A stretch of DNA of 64,000 nt from Pseudomonas chlororaphis (GTDB lineage: Bacteria; Pseudomonadota; Gammaproteobacteria; Pseudomonadales; Pseudomonadaceae): the NCBI GenBank assembly GCA_001023535.1, contig CP011020.1, positions 2,679,734-2,743,733 of the forward strand, given 5' to 3'. The first letter of the stretch is position 1; each line of letters starts with the position of its first letter. Below the pieces are notes generated by a model, which saw only the letters and a program-made list of their open reading frames with translations, made no database searches and was not told the DNA's origin. Made by a program: the position numbers and the translations under genes. Of this stretch, positions 1-9,793 are shown one piece after another.

Positions 1-692
1 GCAATGGCGTACGGCCGGCCCACAGCAGCGCCGTATTCGCCATGGACCAGTTGAGCGACCTGCTGTTCTTTCTCTGCGCCCTGGTGGGCATCCTGTTCTA
101 CGCGCTGTTCCAGAACCTCAGCCAGCGCATGGAATGGATGCTGGCCGTGAGCGCTGTTTCATTGTTTGGCGGGCTGTTCGGCTGCGTGCTGGTGGCGCGC
201 TATCACCGCCGGTTGATCCTGCTGGGCGCGCGCCTGCTGCGGCATCTGCGAGTGAAGACCGCCACCCGCCATCGCTGGGGACGCAAGATCCTGCATTTTC
301 TCGCAGCGTTCACCGACACCCTGAAACTGCCACGCCAGACGCTGTTCCAGGTATTCGGCCTGACTTGCCTGCATTGGGCGTTGCGTTACAGCGTGCTGTA
401 CCTGGCCTTGAAGGGGCTGGGGGCGGACTTGCAATGGGCCTGGAGTTTCCTGATCCAGATGCTGTCCTTGAGTGCCGGGCAATTCAGCCTGCTGCCGGGC
501 GGTGCGGGGGCGGCAGAACTGACCTCGGCGGCGCTGCTCGCGCCGATGGTGGGCAAATCCACCGCGGCCGCGGCCATCCTGATCTGGCGGGCGGTCACCT
601 ATTATTTTTATCTGGTGGCCGGTGGGCCGGTGTTCTTGCTGATGGTCGGGCGACCATTGATCAAGAAGCTGATCAGCCTGCGTCAGGCGTGA
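1..692 (+). CDS. Flippase-like / lysylphosphatidylglycerol synthase TM-region family membrane protein (5' truncated)
   Basis: The reading frame is open from the left edge (first whole codon at base 3) to a TGA at 690-692, so the true start lies outside the window. An ATG at 42 is internal to the likely protein. The visible 230 residues contain several strongly hydrophobic segments, and a glycine-rich LLPGGAGAAE stretch before the last membrane segments, typical of the UPF0104/YbhN family (COG0392). Members are multi-pass inner-membrane proteins related to the flippase half of MprF. The substrate cannot be read from the sequence. Its 3' end overlaps the next, convergent small gene by 20 bases. 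The family assignment is fairly sure; the function is not. Confidence 0.7.
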   Translation, partial: NGVRPAHSSAVFAMDQLSDLLFFLCALVGILFYALFQNLSQRMEWMLAVSAVSLFGGLFGCVLVARYHRRLILLGARLLRHLRVKTATRHRWGRKILHFLAAFTDTLKLPRQTLFQVFGLTCLHWALRYSVLYLALKGLGADLQWAWSFLIQMLSLSAGQFSLLPGGAGAAELTSAALLAPMVGKSTAAAAILIWRAVTYYFYLVAGGPVFLLMVGRPLIKKLISLRQA

Positions 693-870
693 GGGCTGGC
701 TGCTCGGGATCGGGATGATCTTCGGGATGGGTCTGTTTCCACAGTTCGGCGGCGTCGGGAAACTCCGTACCGTCTTCCGGGCCCAGCTCCTCGGGATCGT
801 AGCGGCTCAGGCAACCCTCACCGAGGGTGGCCGGCGCCTTCGAAGTGGCTTTGTCCAGTGGATCGGTCAT
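673..870 (-). CDS. Small conserved hypothetical protein (65 aa)
   Basis: A 65-residue acidic, proline-rich protein without membrane segments or a recognised domain. A GAAGG ribosome-binding sequence lies about 6 bases before the ATG at 870, which supports translation. The residues (many D/E/P, start MTDPLDKATSKAP) look like a soluble, partly disordered protein. It follows purU on the same strand with a 75-base gap, and its end overlaps the end of the convergent membrane-protein gene. I do not recognise a function. Confidence 0.6.
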   Translation of the reverse strand: MTDPLDKATSKAPATLGEGCLSRYDPEELGPEDGTEFPDAAELWKQTHPEDHPDPEQPALTPDAG

Positions 871-945
871 GGTGCACCTTCGGTAAACATCTGGCGGGCA
901 TGCTGTGGTGAGGGCGCTTGATCCCCCACCACGATGGCCGTTCGG

Positions 946-1794
946 TCAGAACACCACAGTCTTGTTGCCATGCACCAGCACCCGGTCTTCCAGGTGATAA
1001 CGCAAGCCTCGCGCCAGGACCATTTTCTCCACATCACGCCCGAAACGCACCATGTCTTCGATGCTATCGCTGTGGCTGACGCGGACCACGTCCTGCTCGA
1101 TGATCGGACCGGCGTCCAGCTCCTCGGTGACGTAATGGCAAGTGGCGCCAATCAGCTTCACGCCGCGCATCGAGGCCTGGTGGTACGGCTTGGCACCGAC
1201 GAAGGACGGCAGGAAGCTGTGGTGGATATTGATGACCTTGTGCGCGTATTCGCTGCACAGGGCCGGCGGCAGGATTTGCATGTAGCGGGCCAGCACCACC
1301 ACCTCGGCATCGTGCTGCTTGACCAGGCGCGAGACTTCGGCGAATGCCGGCTGCTTGTCCTGCGGGTTGACCGGTACGTGGTAGTACGGGATGCCGTGCC
1401 ACTCGACCATGCTACGCAGGTCGTCGTGGTTGGAAATCACACAGGCGATATCGCAGTCGAGCTCATCGCTGTGCCAGCGGTGCAGCAAGTCTGCTAGGCA
1501 GTGGGACTCGCGGCTGGCCATCAGCACCACGCGTTTTTTCTGCGCGGTGTCGGTGATGCGCCAGTCCATCGAGAACTCTTCGGCAATCGGCGCGAAAGCC
1601 TCGCGAAAAGCCTCGATGCCAAAGGGCAGCGAGTCGGCACGAATCTCGTGACGCATGAAAAACCAGCCGCTCTGATTGTCCGAGTGATGGCTTGCTTCAG
1701 TGATCCAGCCGTTATGGGACGCCAGAAAGTTACTGACTTTAGCAACGATACCGACGCGGTCCGGGCAAGCAATCACCAGCCGAAAAGTGCGCAT
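946..1794 (-). CDS. purU: Formyltetrahydrofolate deformylase
   Basis: Hydrolyses 10-formyltetrahydrofolate to formate and tetrahydrofolate, supplying formate for PurT-type purine synthesis and balancing the one-carbon pool; cytosolic. The 282-residue protein has an N-terminal ACT regulatory domain (about 1-80) and a formyltransferase-fold catalytic domain. The catalytic segment NIHHSFLPSF is at 189-198 and the catalytic aspartate (EELDAGP) at about 227. The frame continues eight codons upstream, but the ATG at 1794 has a GGAG about 7 bases before it and gives the usual N-terminus MRTFRLVIACPD. A TAGAAT -10-like hexamer lies at 1827-1832 on this strand. Transcribed divergently from mvaT. Confidence 0.95.
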   Translation of the reverse strand: MRTFRLVIACPDRVGIVAKVSNFLASHNGWITEASHHSDNQSGWFFMRHEIRADSLPFGIEAFREAFAPIAEEFSMDWRITDTAQKKRVVLMASRESHCLADLLHRWHSDELDCDIACVISNHDDLRSMVEWHGIPYYHVPVNPQDKQPAFAEVSRLVKQHDAEVVVLARYMQILPPALCSEYAHKVINIHHSFLPSFVGAKPYHQASMRGVKLIGATCHYVTEELDAGPIIEQDVVRVSHSDSIEDMVRFGRDVEKMVLARGLRYHLEDRVLVHGNKTVVF

Positions 1795-2100
1795 TAGGGG
1801 AACTCCAGAACTTCGCAAAGGCGGCTATTCTAGCCATTGCGCGGCAAAACTGCAGTATCGATCAAGCAATCGGTGCCCCACGCGCCCCTGAGCCGCGCAA
1901 GGCGCAGCTCAGGGCGGCTAGCTATATGTGTGAACGGGCGTGAAGTCGGCGGGACGGTATTTAACTGCAATAGCGATTTTTGTGGCACAGCACTAATTAA
2001 TTAAATAAAACATCGGTTAAATGTTTACTTGATGAAACTGTCTGATTACTATTGCCGCACTGTGCCCTTGTCACCCCAAGCCCTACATAAGGTAGTCCAC
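1795..2100. other. Divergent purU/mvaT intergenic region
   Basis: About 300 bases without a gene. A GC-rich inverted repeat (CCCTGAG...CTCAGGG) lies at about 1886-1915 without a T-run. The stretch at about 1990-2035 is markedly AT-rich for this genome, as expected of a region that MvaT-type proteins could bind in autoregulation. An in-frame ATG for mvaT exists at 2029 but lacks the usual N-terminus. No RNA gene was recognised. Confidence 0.4.
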
Positions 2101-2478
2101 ATGTCCCTGATCAATGAATACCGTGCCACCGAAGAAGCCATCAAAGAACTGCAAGCCCGTCTGAAAAACCTGTCCCAGGACGACAAGCTGCAGACCGAGC
2201 TGGAATTCGAAGGCAAACTGCGCACGTTGATGGGCGAATACTCCAAGTCCCTGCGCGACATCATTGCCCTGCTGGATCCGGATGCCAAGTCGAGCAAGGC
2301 TCCACGTGGCGCCGTCAAAACTACCGGCACCAAACGTGCTCGCAAAGTTAAGCAATACAAAAACCCGCACAACGGCGAAGTCATCGAAACCAAAGGTGGC
2401 AACCACAAGACGCTGAAAGAGTGGAAAGCCAAGTGGGGCGGTGACGTGGTTGAAGGCTGGGCAACCCTGCTGGGTTAA
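2101..2478 (+). CDS. mvaT: MvaT, H-NS-like xenogeneic silencer
   Basis: Nucleoid-associated protein that binds AT-rich minor grooves and silences horizontally acquired DNA in Pseudomonas. The 125-residue protein has an N-terminal oligomerising coiled coil (about 1-60), a basic linker, and a C-terminal AT-pincer domain with the KGGN motif at 98-101 and upstream basic residues R79/R81. The frame extends to an ATG at 2029, but 2101 is preferred: it follows an AAGG ribosome-binding site and gives the family start MSLINEYRAT. A strong terminator follows. Because this protein silences foreign DNA, it is a likely repressor of the accessory island at 55-63 kb (inference). Confidence 0.95.
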   Translation: MSLINEYRATEEAIKELQARLKNLSQDDKLQTELEFEGKLRTLMGEYSKSLRDIIALLDPDAKSSKAPRGAVKTTGTKRARKVKQYKNPHNGEVIETKGGNHKTLKEWKAKWGGDVVEGWATLLG

Positions 2479-2505
2479 GCCTCACCGGCTCGCACCGTTC
2501 CTTGC

Positions 2506-2539
2506 GAAAAAAAAACGCCAGCATTGCTGGCGTTTTTTT
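2506..2539 (+). terminator. Rho-independent terminator of mvaT
   Basis: Near-perfect palindrome AACGCCAGCA-TTGCTGGCGTT flanked by an A-run on the left and a T-run on the right, 28 bases after the mvaT stop. The symmetric A/T flanks let it serve sbcB, arriving from the other strand, as well. Confidence 0.85.
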
Positions 2540-2560
2540 ATGCCTGTCATCTTGCTTACT

Positions 2561-3997
2561 TCACGACAAATCAAGGCTTAAACGTTTACGCAATTGCTGG
2601 CTGTAGCCTTGCCATTGCATGAGTACTTCTCGCTGTAAGGGTGTCGCCAGGGACAGCCACTCTGCCATTGCCACATCAAAACTTTCCAGGGTATTAGGCG
2701 CGCCCCATTGCGGGGAAGACAGGCGTTGTTGACAGAAAACTCTCCAACGCTGCTGCTCTTCAGCATTCAATGTGTCCGGGAAGTTGCGCGCACGATAACG
2801 GAACAGTAGTTCCGGTAAACGCTCATCGTCGAACGGCCAGCGCTCTTGTGCCAATTGTGCCGGATCGGCCAGTCGGACTTGTTCACATAAACGCCGGTCA
2901 CGATCGCCAATGAAGCCTGCGTATAACTGTTGCTCGGGATCGTCGCTGGCGGCGAAATCCTCCCGTGCGTAAATGGCCTGAAGTTTGTCCTGCCAAACTT
3001 GTTGCGCGTCCGTCAGTTGTAACGCCCGCTGCTGGTAGCCGGCCATGTCCAGTTGCAAGCGCTGCTGGTCCTCGGCCCGCAGCACCGAGAGCGGCGCGAC
3101 CACCGGGCATTTGTTGATGTGGATGAGCTTGAGCGGCACCGGCAGCTCGCCTTCGAGCAGCGCTTCGCGGCGGGTGTACAGACGCTGGCGCAGGGTTTCG
3201 GCGTCGTGGTCCAGCAACCCCTGGGGATCAAGGTGCAAGTCGCAGACAATCAGCGCGTTGCGGTTTTTCGGATGCCAGGCCAGCGGCAGCACCACACCGA
3301 TAAAATTTCGCGCGGCCGAGAAGCGCCCGGAAATGTGCACCATCGGCTGTAACAGGCGCACCTGGTCCATCACCTTCTGTTTGCTGCGCAGCTGGAACAG
3401 CCAATCGTAGAGCCGGGGTTGCCGCTGGCGAATCAGGCGGGCCAGGGCGATGGTGGCGCGCACGTCCGACAACGCATCATGGGCCTGGCCATGATCGATG
3501 CCATTGGCGGCGGTCAGGCGCTCGAGCTTGAGAGTGACGCGGCCATCTTCCTCCGGCCAGACGATGCCGTCCGGGCGCAGGGCATAGGCGGCGCGCACCA
3601 GGTCGATCAGGTCCCAGCGGCTGTTGCCGCCCTGCCACTCACGGGCATACGGGTCGAAGAAATTGCGATAGAGGCTGTAGCGGGTCATCTCGTCGTCGAA
3701 GCGCAGGGTGTTGTAACCGGCGCCACAGGTACCCGGCGCGGCCAGTTGGGCATGGACGCGGGTCATGAAGTCGGCTTCGCTCAAGCCGTTTTCCGCCAGG
3801 CAGTCCGGGGTGATCCCGGTGATCGCACAGGCCGCCGGATGAGGCAGGATGTCGTCGCTGGGCCGGCAATACAGGTTCACCGGCGCGTCGATTTCATTGA
3901 GTTCGAAATCGGTACGGATCCCCGCCACCTGCAAGGGCCGGTCGCAACGCGGGTTGATGCCGGTGGTTTCGTAGTCGTACCAGAAGATGGAAGTCAC
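2561..3997 (-). CDS. sbcB: Exodeoxyribonuclease I
   Basis: Processive 3'-5' exonuclease on single-stranded DNA, acting in recombination and mismatch repair. The 478-residue protein begins MTSIFWYDYETTG, giving the DEDDh acidic pair D8 and E10. Further motifs are YNTLRFDDE around residue 95-103 and HDALSDVRAT (catalytic His and Asp) around 172-180. The SH3-like and C-terminal helical domains follow, and the length fits the family. It converges on mvaT and shares its terminator. The start ATG at 3997 matches the E. coli and Pseudomonas N-terminus. Confidence 0.95.
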   Translation of the reverse strand: MTSIFWYDYETTGINPRCDRPLQVAGIRTDFELNEIDAPVNLYCRPSDDILPHPAACAITGITPDCLAENGLSEADFMTRVHAQLAAPGTCGAGYNTLRFDDEMTRYSLYRNFFDPYAREWQGGNSRWDLIDLVRAAYALRPDGIVWPEEDGRVTLKLERLTAANGIDHGQAHDALSDVRATIALARLIRQRQPRLYDWLFQLRSKQKVMDQVRLLQPMVHISGRFSAARNFIGVVLPLAWHPKNRNALIVCDLHLDPQGLLDHDAETLRQRLYTRREALLEGELPVPLKLIHINKCPVVAPLSVLRAEDQQRLQLDMAGYQQRALQLTDAQQVWQDKLQAIYAREDFAASDDPEQQLYAGFIGDRDRRLCEQVRLADPAQLAQERWPFDDERLPELLFRYRARNFPDTLNAEEQQRWRVFCQQRLSSPQWGAPNTLESFDVAMAEWLSLATPLQREVLMQWQGYSQQLRKRLSLDLS

Positions 3998-4086
3998 GGG
4001 CTGTTCCTGAACTGTAGACGGGCGAAGTCTAGGCGCTCGACCCTACCGCCGGCCAGCACTGTGCCTGTTTTGGAAACACTTCCGAG

Positions 4087-4170
4087 GGGCGCGAGCCTGC
4101 TCGCGAAGGCAGCGCCACCATCCGCCTCGACATCACCCGCCTCACCGCGTTCGCGAGCAGGCTCGCGCCC
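4087..4170. repeat. REP palindrome pair
   Basis: Two inverted copies of a GCGAGCCTGCTCGCGAA-type palindrome separated by about 45 bases, between the divergent sbcB and RDD genes. This is the inverted-pair arrangement typical of Pseudomonas REP elements. Confidence 0.8.
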
Positions 4171-4235
4171 ACCGTTTTCTGCTAGCATCGACGCCGACAT
4201 CGACCGTTCGACCCGGCCCATCACTCAGGTTGCCC

Positions 4236-4961
4236 ATGCTCGAGACACCAGCACTGCAAAGGACCGCGACGCTGCCACCGCCATTGGACACGCGGTATCA
4301 GGTCGAGACGCCCGAAGGCATCGACCTGCCATTGCGCCCGGCGGGGTTGATGCCCCGTTCACTGGCGTTTGCCATCGACCTGGCGATACGCGGCCTGGTG
4401 CTGGGCCTGCTGTTCATCATCCTGGCGTTCTTCGGTGAGCTGGGGATTGGCTTGGGCTCCATCCTGCTGTTCGTCATCAGTTGGTGGTACATGGTGCTGT
4501 TCGAAGTGCTGCACCAGGGCCGCTCCCCCGGCAAACAGATCATGGGCCTGCGCGTGGTGCAGGACGACGGCCGGCCCATCGGCTGGTCGGCGTCGCTGAT
4601 CCGCAACCTGCTGCGCTTTGTCGACATGCTGCCCTTCGGCTATACCTTCGGCGCGATCAGTTGCCTGCAGCATCCGACCTTCAAACGCCTGGGCGACCTG
4701 GCGGCCGGCACGCTGGTGGTGTATCGCGAGCAACCGGTCAAGCGCCCGGCGCTGCCCATGGCAACGCCGATCCGCCCGCCTTTTGCCCTGAGTGTCGATG
4801 AGCAACGTACCGTGCTCGGTTTCGCCGAACGCCAGGCCGAACTGTCCCAGGCACGGGTCAGCGAGCTGGCCGCTATCCTGGCCGAGCCCTTGAATGTCCA
4901 GCCGCCACGGGCCGTGGCCGAACTCAACGGCATTGCCCGTGGCCTGCTGGGGCCTACATGA
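4236..4961 (+). CDS. RDD family membrane protein
   Basis: First gene of a six-gene operon with overlapping ends. The 241-residue protein carries an RDD domain with hydrophobic helices at about 44-90 (IDLAIRGLVLGLLF, ILLFVISWWYMVLFEVL) and the family signature HQGRSPGKQIMGLRVV. The charged C-terminal tail is cytoplasmic. The start at ATG 4236 is chosen over a TTG two codons earlier because an AGG lies 7 bases before it. The stop overlaps the next start (ATGA, 4958-4961). RDD proteins are often found with MoxR ATPases; the transported or sensed partner is unknown. Confidence 0.8.
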   Translation: MLETPALQRTATLPPPLDTRYQVETPEGIDLPLRPAGLMPRSLAFAIDLAIRGLVLGLLFIILAFFGELGIGLGSILLFVISWWYMVLFEVLHQGRSPGKQIMGLRVVQDDGRPIGWSASLIRNLLRFVDMLPFGYTFGAISCLQHPTFKRLGDLAAGTLVVYREQPVKRPALPMATPIRPPFALSVDEQRTVLGFAERQAELSQARVSELAAILAEPLNVQPPRAVAELNGIARGLLGPT

Positions 4962-5932
4962 AGCAAAGTCTTTTCGAAAGCCGTCACCAAGAGGAATGGG
5001 ACCGCCTGTCCCGGCAGCTCGACCAACTGGAACGCAACCGCCGCGTGCCCCAGGACAGCGACTTCCCGCCCGCCTACCGACGGCTCTGCCATCATTTGGC
5101 GCTGGCCCAGGCCCGGGGCTACAGCAGCTTGTTGGTGGATACCCTGCAACAACTGGCGTTGCGCGGCCACCAGCAACTCTACCGGGACCGCAGCCGACCG
5201 TCGGCGAGCCTTTCGGACTTTATCCTGGCCGGTTTCCCGCGACTGGTCCGCGCGCAATGGCGCTTCGTGCTGGCGGCGAGCGTAATGTTCCTCGGCAGCC
5301 TGATCGGCATCGGGCTGCTGGTGTACCTGTTTCCCGACCTGGTCTACAGCATCCTGGGCGCCGAGGAAGTCAGCCAGGTGCGCGGCATGTACGATCCGGC
5401 CGCCGGACACCTGGGACGCTCCGTCGAGCGCGCCTCCAGCGAAGATTGGATCATGTTCGGCTACTACATCATGCATAACATCGGCATCGCCTTTCAGACG
5501 TTCGCCAGTGGCTTGATGTTTGGCTTGGGCAGCGCGTTCTTCCTGTTTTTCAACGGACTGACCATCGGCGCAATCGCCGGTCACCTGACCGAGATCGGTT
5601 CCGGCGGGACGTTCTGGCCCTTCGTGATCGGCCACGGCGCGTTCGAACTGACCGCCATCGCCCTGGCAGGCGCCGCCGGCCTGCAATTGGGCTGGGCGTT
5701 GATCGCCCCGGGCCGCCTCACCCGGGGCGAGGCGCTGCGGCTCGCCGCCGGCAAGAGCGTGCAGATCATTGCCGGGGTCATCCTGTTCCTGCTCATCGCC
5801 GCGTTCATCGAGGCCTATTGGTCTTCCAGCGCCGTGACGCCCGCCACCAAGTACACGGTCGGCGCACTGCTGTGGCTGCTGGTGATCAGCTACCTGTCGC
5901 TTGCCGGACGAGCCCGCCATGCGCCTGAGTGA
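4958..5932 (+). CDS. SpoIIM-like stage II sporulation protein M family membrane protein
   Basis: A 324-residue inner-membrane protein of the DUF95/SpoIIM family. A charged cytoplasmic N-terminus (1-95) is followed by about five or six membrane helices, including FVLAASVMFLGSLIGIGLLV, a glycine-rich GLMFGLGSAFFLFFNGL segment with GAIAGHL, and VIGHGAFELTAIALAGAAG. In non-sporulating bacteria these proteins sit beside RDD and MoxR genes, as here, with no proven function. Translation is probably coupled to the upstream gene by the ATGA overlap. Its end overlaps the following gene by 14 bases. Confidence 0.8.
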   Translation: MKQSLFESRHQEEWDRLSRQLDQLERNRRVPQDSDFPPAYRRLCHHLALAQARGYSSLLVDTLQQLALRGHQQLYRDRSRPSASLSDFILAGFPRLVRAQWRFVLAASVMFLGSLIGIGLLVYLFPDLVYSILGAEEVSQVRGMYDPAAGHLGRSVERASSEDWIMFGYYIMHNIGIAFQTFASGLMFGLGSAFFLFFNGLTIGAIAGHLTEIGSGGTFWPFVIGHGAFELTAIALAGAAGLQLGWALIAPGRLTRGEALRLAAGKSVQIIAGVILFLLIAAFIEAYWSSSAVTPATKYTVGALLWLLVISYLSLAGRARHAPE

Positions 5933-7457
5933 CGCCACCGTCGTGATCCGCCCCCGCACCACCTGGGAAGCCATGGACCTGGGCGTGCTGATGAGCCAGC
6001 AGCATCGACGGCTGCTGATGACCAGTTGGGCCATCAGCACCCTGCCCGTGTATGCGTTGCTGACGCTGTTGTTGTGGAAGTCACCAAACCTGGTGATGTT
6101 CCTGTTCTGGTGGCTGAAGCCGGCCTTCGACCGCCTGCCGTTGTACATTCTGTCCAAGGCGCTGTTTGGCGAAACCCCGACATTGCGCCAGGCCTTGCGC
6201 CAATGGCCAGCGCTGCTCAAGCCACAGTTGCTGGCAAGCCTGACCTGGCGTCGGCTGAGCCTGAGCCGCAGCTTCCTGATGCCCGTGGTGCAATTGGAGG
6301 GCCTGGCCGGCGAGGCCCGGGAGCAGCGCTTGCGGGTGTTGTTGCAACGCAATGGCGGCGCCGCGCAATGGTTGACCGTCATCGGCGTGCATTTGGAGAC
6401 CGCCCTGTGGTTCGGCCTGATGGTCCTGTTCTATCTGTTCGTGCCGCAACAGGTCGAACTGGAATGGGACTGGCAGAAGCTGATAACCGCGACCGAACAG
6501 GACTGGTTGTGGTTCGAGCACCTGGTCAACGTTCTTTATCCCCTGCTGCTGATCGTCTGGGAGCCGATCTATGTCGCCTGCGGCTTCAGCCTCTACCTGA
6601 ACCGGCGCACGATCCTCGAGGCCTGGGACATCGAACTGGTGTTCCGACGCCTGCGCCAGCGCCTGCTCGGCGTCGCGCCATTGCTGCTGTTGCTGGCCTT
6701 GACGCTCGCGCCCATGCCCCCTGCGGCCTGGGCCGACGAAGACAGCAACGCTCCCGAGCGCCCACGCCTGCTCAACCAGCCCCTCACTAGCGAAGCCTCC
6801 AGGGACAGCATCAAGACGATCCTGCAAGCACCGCCGTTCAAGAACCCGGAAACGATCACCCGCTATCGCTTTGGCGAAGAGAAAAGCCAATCGCCCGAGG
6901 CCGAGGCCAATCCGGACTGGCTCAAAGGGTTGTTCAAATGGATGGCCGGCCAGCGTTTCGACCTCGCCGCCGGGCTGATCCAAATCCTGCTCTGGGCCTG
7001 CCTGGCGAGCGCGATCGTCTGGCTGGTCTGGCGCTATCGGGAACGACTCAACCTGTTGATGGTTCGCCGCCCGGCCAAACAGCCCCACCTGGACCGACCG
7101 GCTCCGACGCAGATGTTCGGCCTGGATATCCGCGAAGAAAGCTTGCCGGTGGATGTCGCGGCCAGCGCCGAGCAACTGTGGTCGGCCCATCCCCGGGAAG
7201 CGCTGGGCCTGCTCTACCGGGCGCTGCTCAGCCGCTTGCACCATGACTTCAAGGTGCCCTTGAAAGCCGCCGACACCGAAGGCCAGGTGCTGCACCGGGT
7301 CGAACAGCTCGAAAATGAACGCCTGCTGGGGTTCAGCAAACGCCTGACCCTGCATTGGCAGAACATCGCCTATGGGCACCGGGCACCGCCGCCCGACCTG
7401 CAACAGCAACTGTGTGACGACTGGCGTGGGCTGTTCGGCCCGGGAGCCACCCCATGA
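5919..7457 (+). CDS. DUF4129 domain membrane protein
   Basis: A 512-residue protein. Hydrophobic segments occur at about 35-60, 155-175 and 205-225, with another (LLLLLALTLAPMPPAAWA) near 255-270 and a last one (ILLWACLASAIVWLVW) near 350. The C-terminal 110 residues match the DUF4129 pattern (AEQLWSAHPREALGLLYRALLSRL). The start at ATG 5919 is chosen; an in-frame TTG at 5901 is deeper inside the previous gene and less likely. DUF4129 proteins accompany MoxR/DUF58 systems and often transglutaminase-like proteins. Stop and next start overlap as ATGA (7454-7457). Confidence 0.75.
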   Translation: MRLSDATVVIRPRTTWEAMDLGVLMSQQHRRLLMTSWAISTLPVYALLTLLLWKSPNLVMFLFWWLKPAFDRLPLYILSKALFGETPTLRQALRQWPALLKPQLLASLTWRRLSLSRSFLMPVVQLEGLAGEAREQRLRVLLQRNGGAAQWLTVIGVHLETALWFGLMVLFYLFVPQQVELEWDWQKLITATEQDWLWFEHLVNVLYPLLLIVWEPIYVACGFSLYLNRRTILEAWDIELVFRRLRQRLLGVAPLLLLLALTLAPMPPAAWADEDSNAPERPRLLNQPLTSEASRDSIKTILQAPPFKNPETITRYRFGEEKSQSPEAEANPDWLKGLFKWMAGQRFDLAAGLIQILLWACLASAIVWLVWRYRERLNLLMVRRPAKQPHLDRPAPTQMFGLDIREESLPVDVAASAEQLWSAHPREALGLLYRALLSRLHHDFKVPLKAADTEGQVLHRVEQLENERLLGFSKRLTLHWQNIAYGHRAPPPDLQQQLCDDWRGLFGPGATP

Positions 7458-8613
7458 GCCGGCGCGCCGCTTGGCTGACCCTGGCCCTGGTGGCCGCGCT
7501 GCTCGCGGCGCTGGTGAGTTACCTCAGCGCCAAGGCCGTGCCGTACCAGGAAACCGTCGATCACGGCCCGTCCCCTGAAGCCCAGGCCAACCCCTACCTG
7601 GCCGCCGAACAGTTCTTGCGCCAGCAAGGCATCAACGTCGCGCACGCCAACAACCTGGATGGGCTACCGGCCCTGGAACCGCGCCAGAACAGCCTGCTGT
7701 TGCTGGGCGAACGCACCAACATGACACCCCGCCAGGTCGAGCAACTGCTGAACTGGACCCGGGCCGGTGGCCGCCTGTTGTTTGTCGCCGAGGCCCTTTG
7801 GGATGACAGCACCGGCAGCAGCGGCGATCTGCTGCTGGACCGCGTGCGCCTGCGCCAGTCCTTGAGCAAGGACCTCAAGCAAGCGCCACCCGAACTCATC
7901 AAAGACCGCTATCCCGAGCTGACCAAGCTGTACCTGGAGGACGAAGAGGCCCCGGCGTATGTCGGCTTCGACACCGACTTCCACCTCGAAGACCCGCACA
8001 ACCTGGCCCAGGCCTGGGCGAACAGCGCACAGTCCACCCACATGATGCAACTGAACCATGGCCTGGGTTCGATCACGGTGATCACCGACGCCGAGTTGTG
8101 GAAGAACGATCAGATCGAGCAGTACGACAACGCCTGGCTGCTCTGGTATCTGACTGCCGACACCGATGTCACGCTGCTGTTCAACACGGACCACGACAGC
8201 CTGCTGACCTTGCTGCTGCGCTATTTCCCCCAGGCGCTGGTGGCACTGCTCGCACTGGTTGCGCTGTGGCTCTGGCGCTCGGCGGTACGCCTGGGCCCGA
8301 TCCAGCCGCCGGCGTCCAAGGCCCGGCGTCAGCTGGAAGAGCACTTGCAGGCCAGCGCCGGCTTCCACATGCGCCACAATGGCCGGCAGTACTTGCTGCA
8401 GGCCTTGCAGCAGGATGTGTTGCGCCGCGCCAGGCATCTTCATCCGGGCTTCGAACAACTGGCGGTTGCCGACCAATGGCAGGTGCTCGCCCGCTTGACC
8501 CGCCAGCCCACGCGAGCCATCAGCCAAGCCTTGAGCCCGCGGCCGAAACAGCGCCTGTCCAACGCGGAGTTCTGCCGTCAGGTCGCCCATTTGCAAACCC
8601 TCAGGAATGCCCT

Positions 8614-8617
<4 letters not shown>
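7454..8617 (+). CDS. DUF4350 domain protein
   Basis: A 387-residue protein with an N-terminal membrane anchor (about 5-25), a periplasmic-type DUF4350 domain (residues about 40-240, with LLLLGERTNMTPRQVEQLLNW and GGRLLFVAE) and a second membrane helix near 255-273 (LLRYFPQALVALLALVALWLW). The cytoplasmic C-terminus is basic. DUF4350 has a GATase-like fold and a role that has not been shown. Position immediately before the MoxR gene, with an ATGA overlap at 8614-8617, supports a role in the same envelope complex. Confidence 0.75.
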
Positions 8618-9618
<1,001 letters not shown>

Positions 9619-9644
9619 GTCACACCAACATGATCAGGAACACC

Positions 9645-9758
9645 TTTGTGGCGAGGGGATTTATCCCCGTTGGGCTGCGAAGCGGCCCCCGGATTCCGAC
9701 TGATACACCGCAAAGGGCCGCTTCGCGGCCAGCGGGGATAAATCCCCTCGCCACAAAA
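9645..9758. repeat. Long REP inverted pair inside the MoxR operon
   Basis: Arms of the type TTTGTGGCGAGGGGATTTAT..., with GCGAAGCGGCCC internal palindromes, form an inverted pair of about 114 bases between the moxR-like gene and the DUF58 gene. All upstream gene junctions in this operon overlap, so the element probably inserted here. It could act as an mRNA stability or attenuation structure. Confidence 0.8.
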
Positions 9759-9793
9759 GCTCGCTCTGCATTTCTTTCGCAGGAAACGTTCCG

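Noticed and set aside
4640..6382. 580-codon minus-strand frame across the RDD and SpoIIM-like genes
   Set aside because: Crosses gene boundaries of a coherent overlapping operon and has low-complexity, shadow-like composition.
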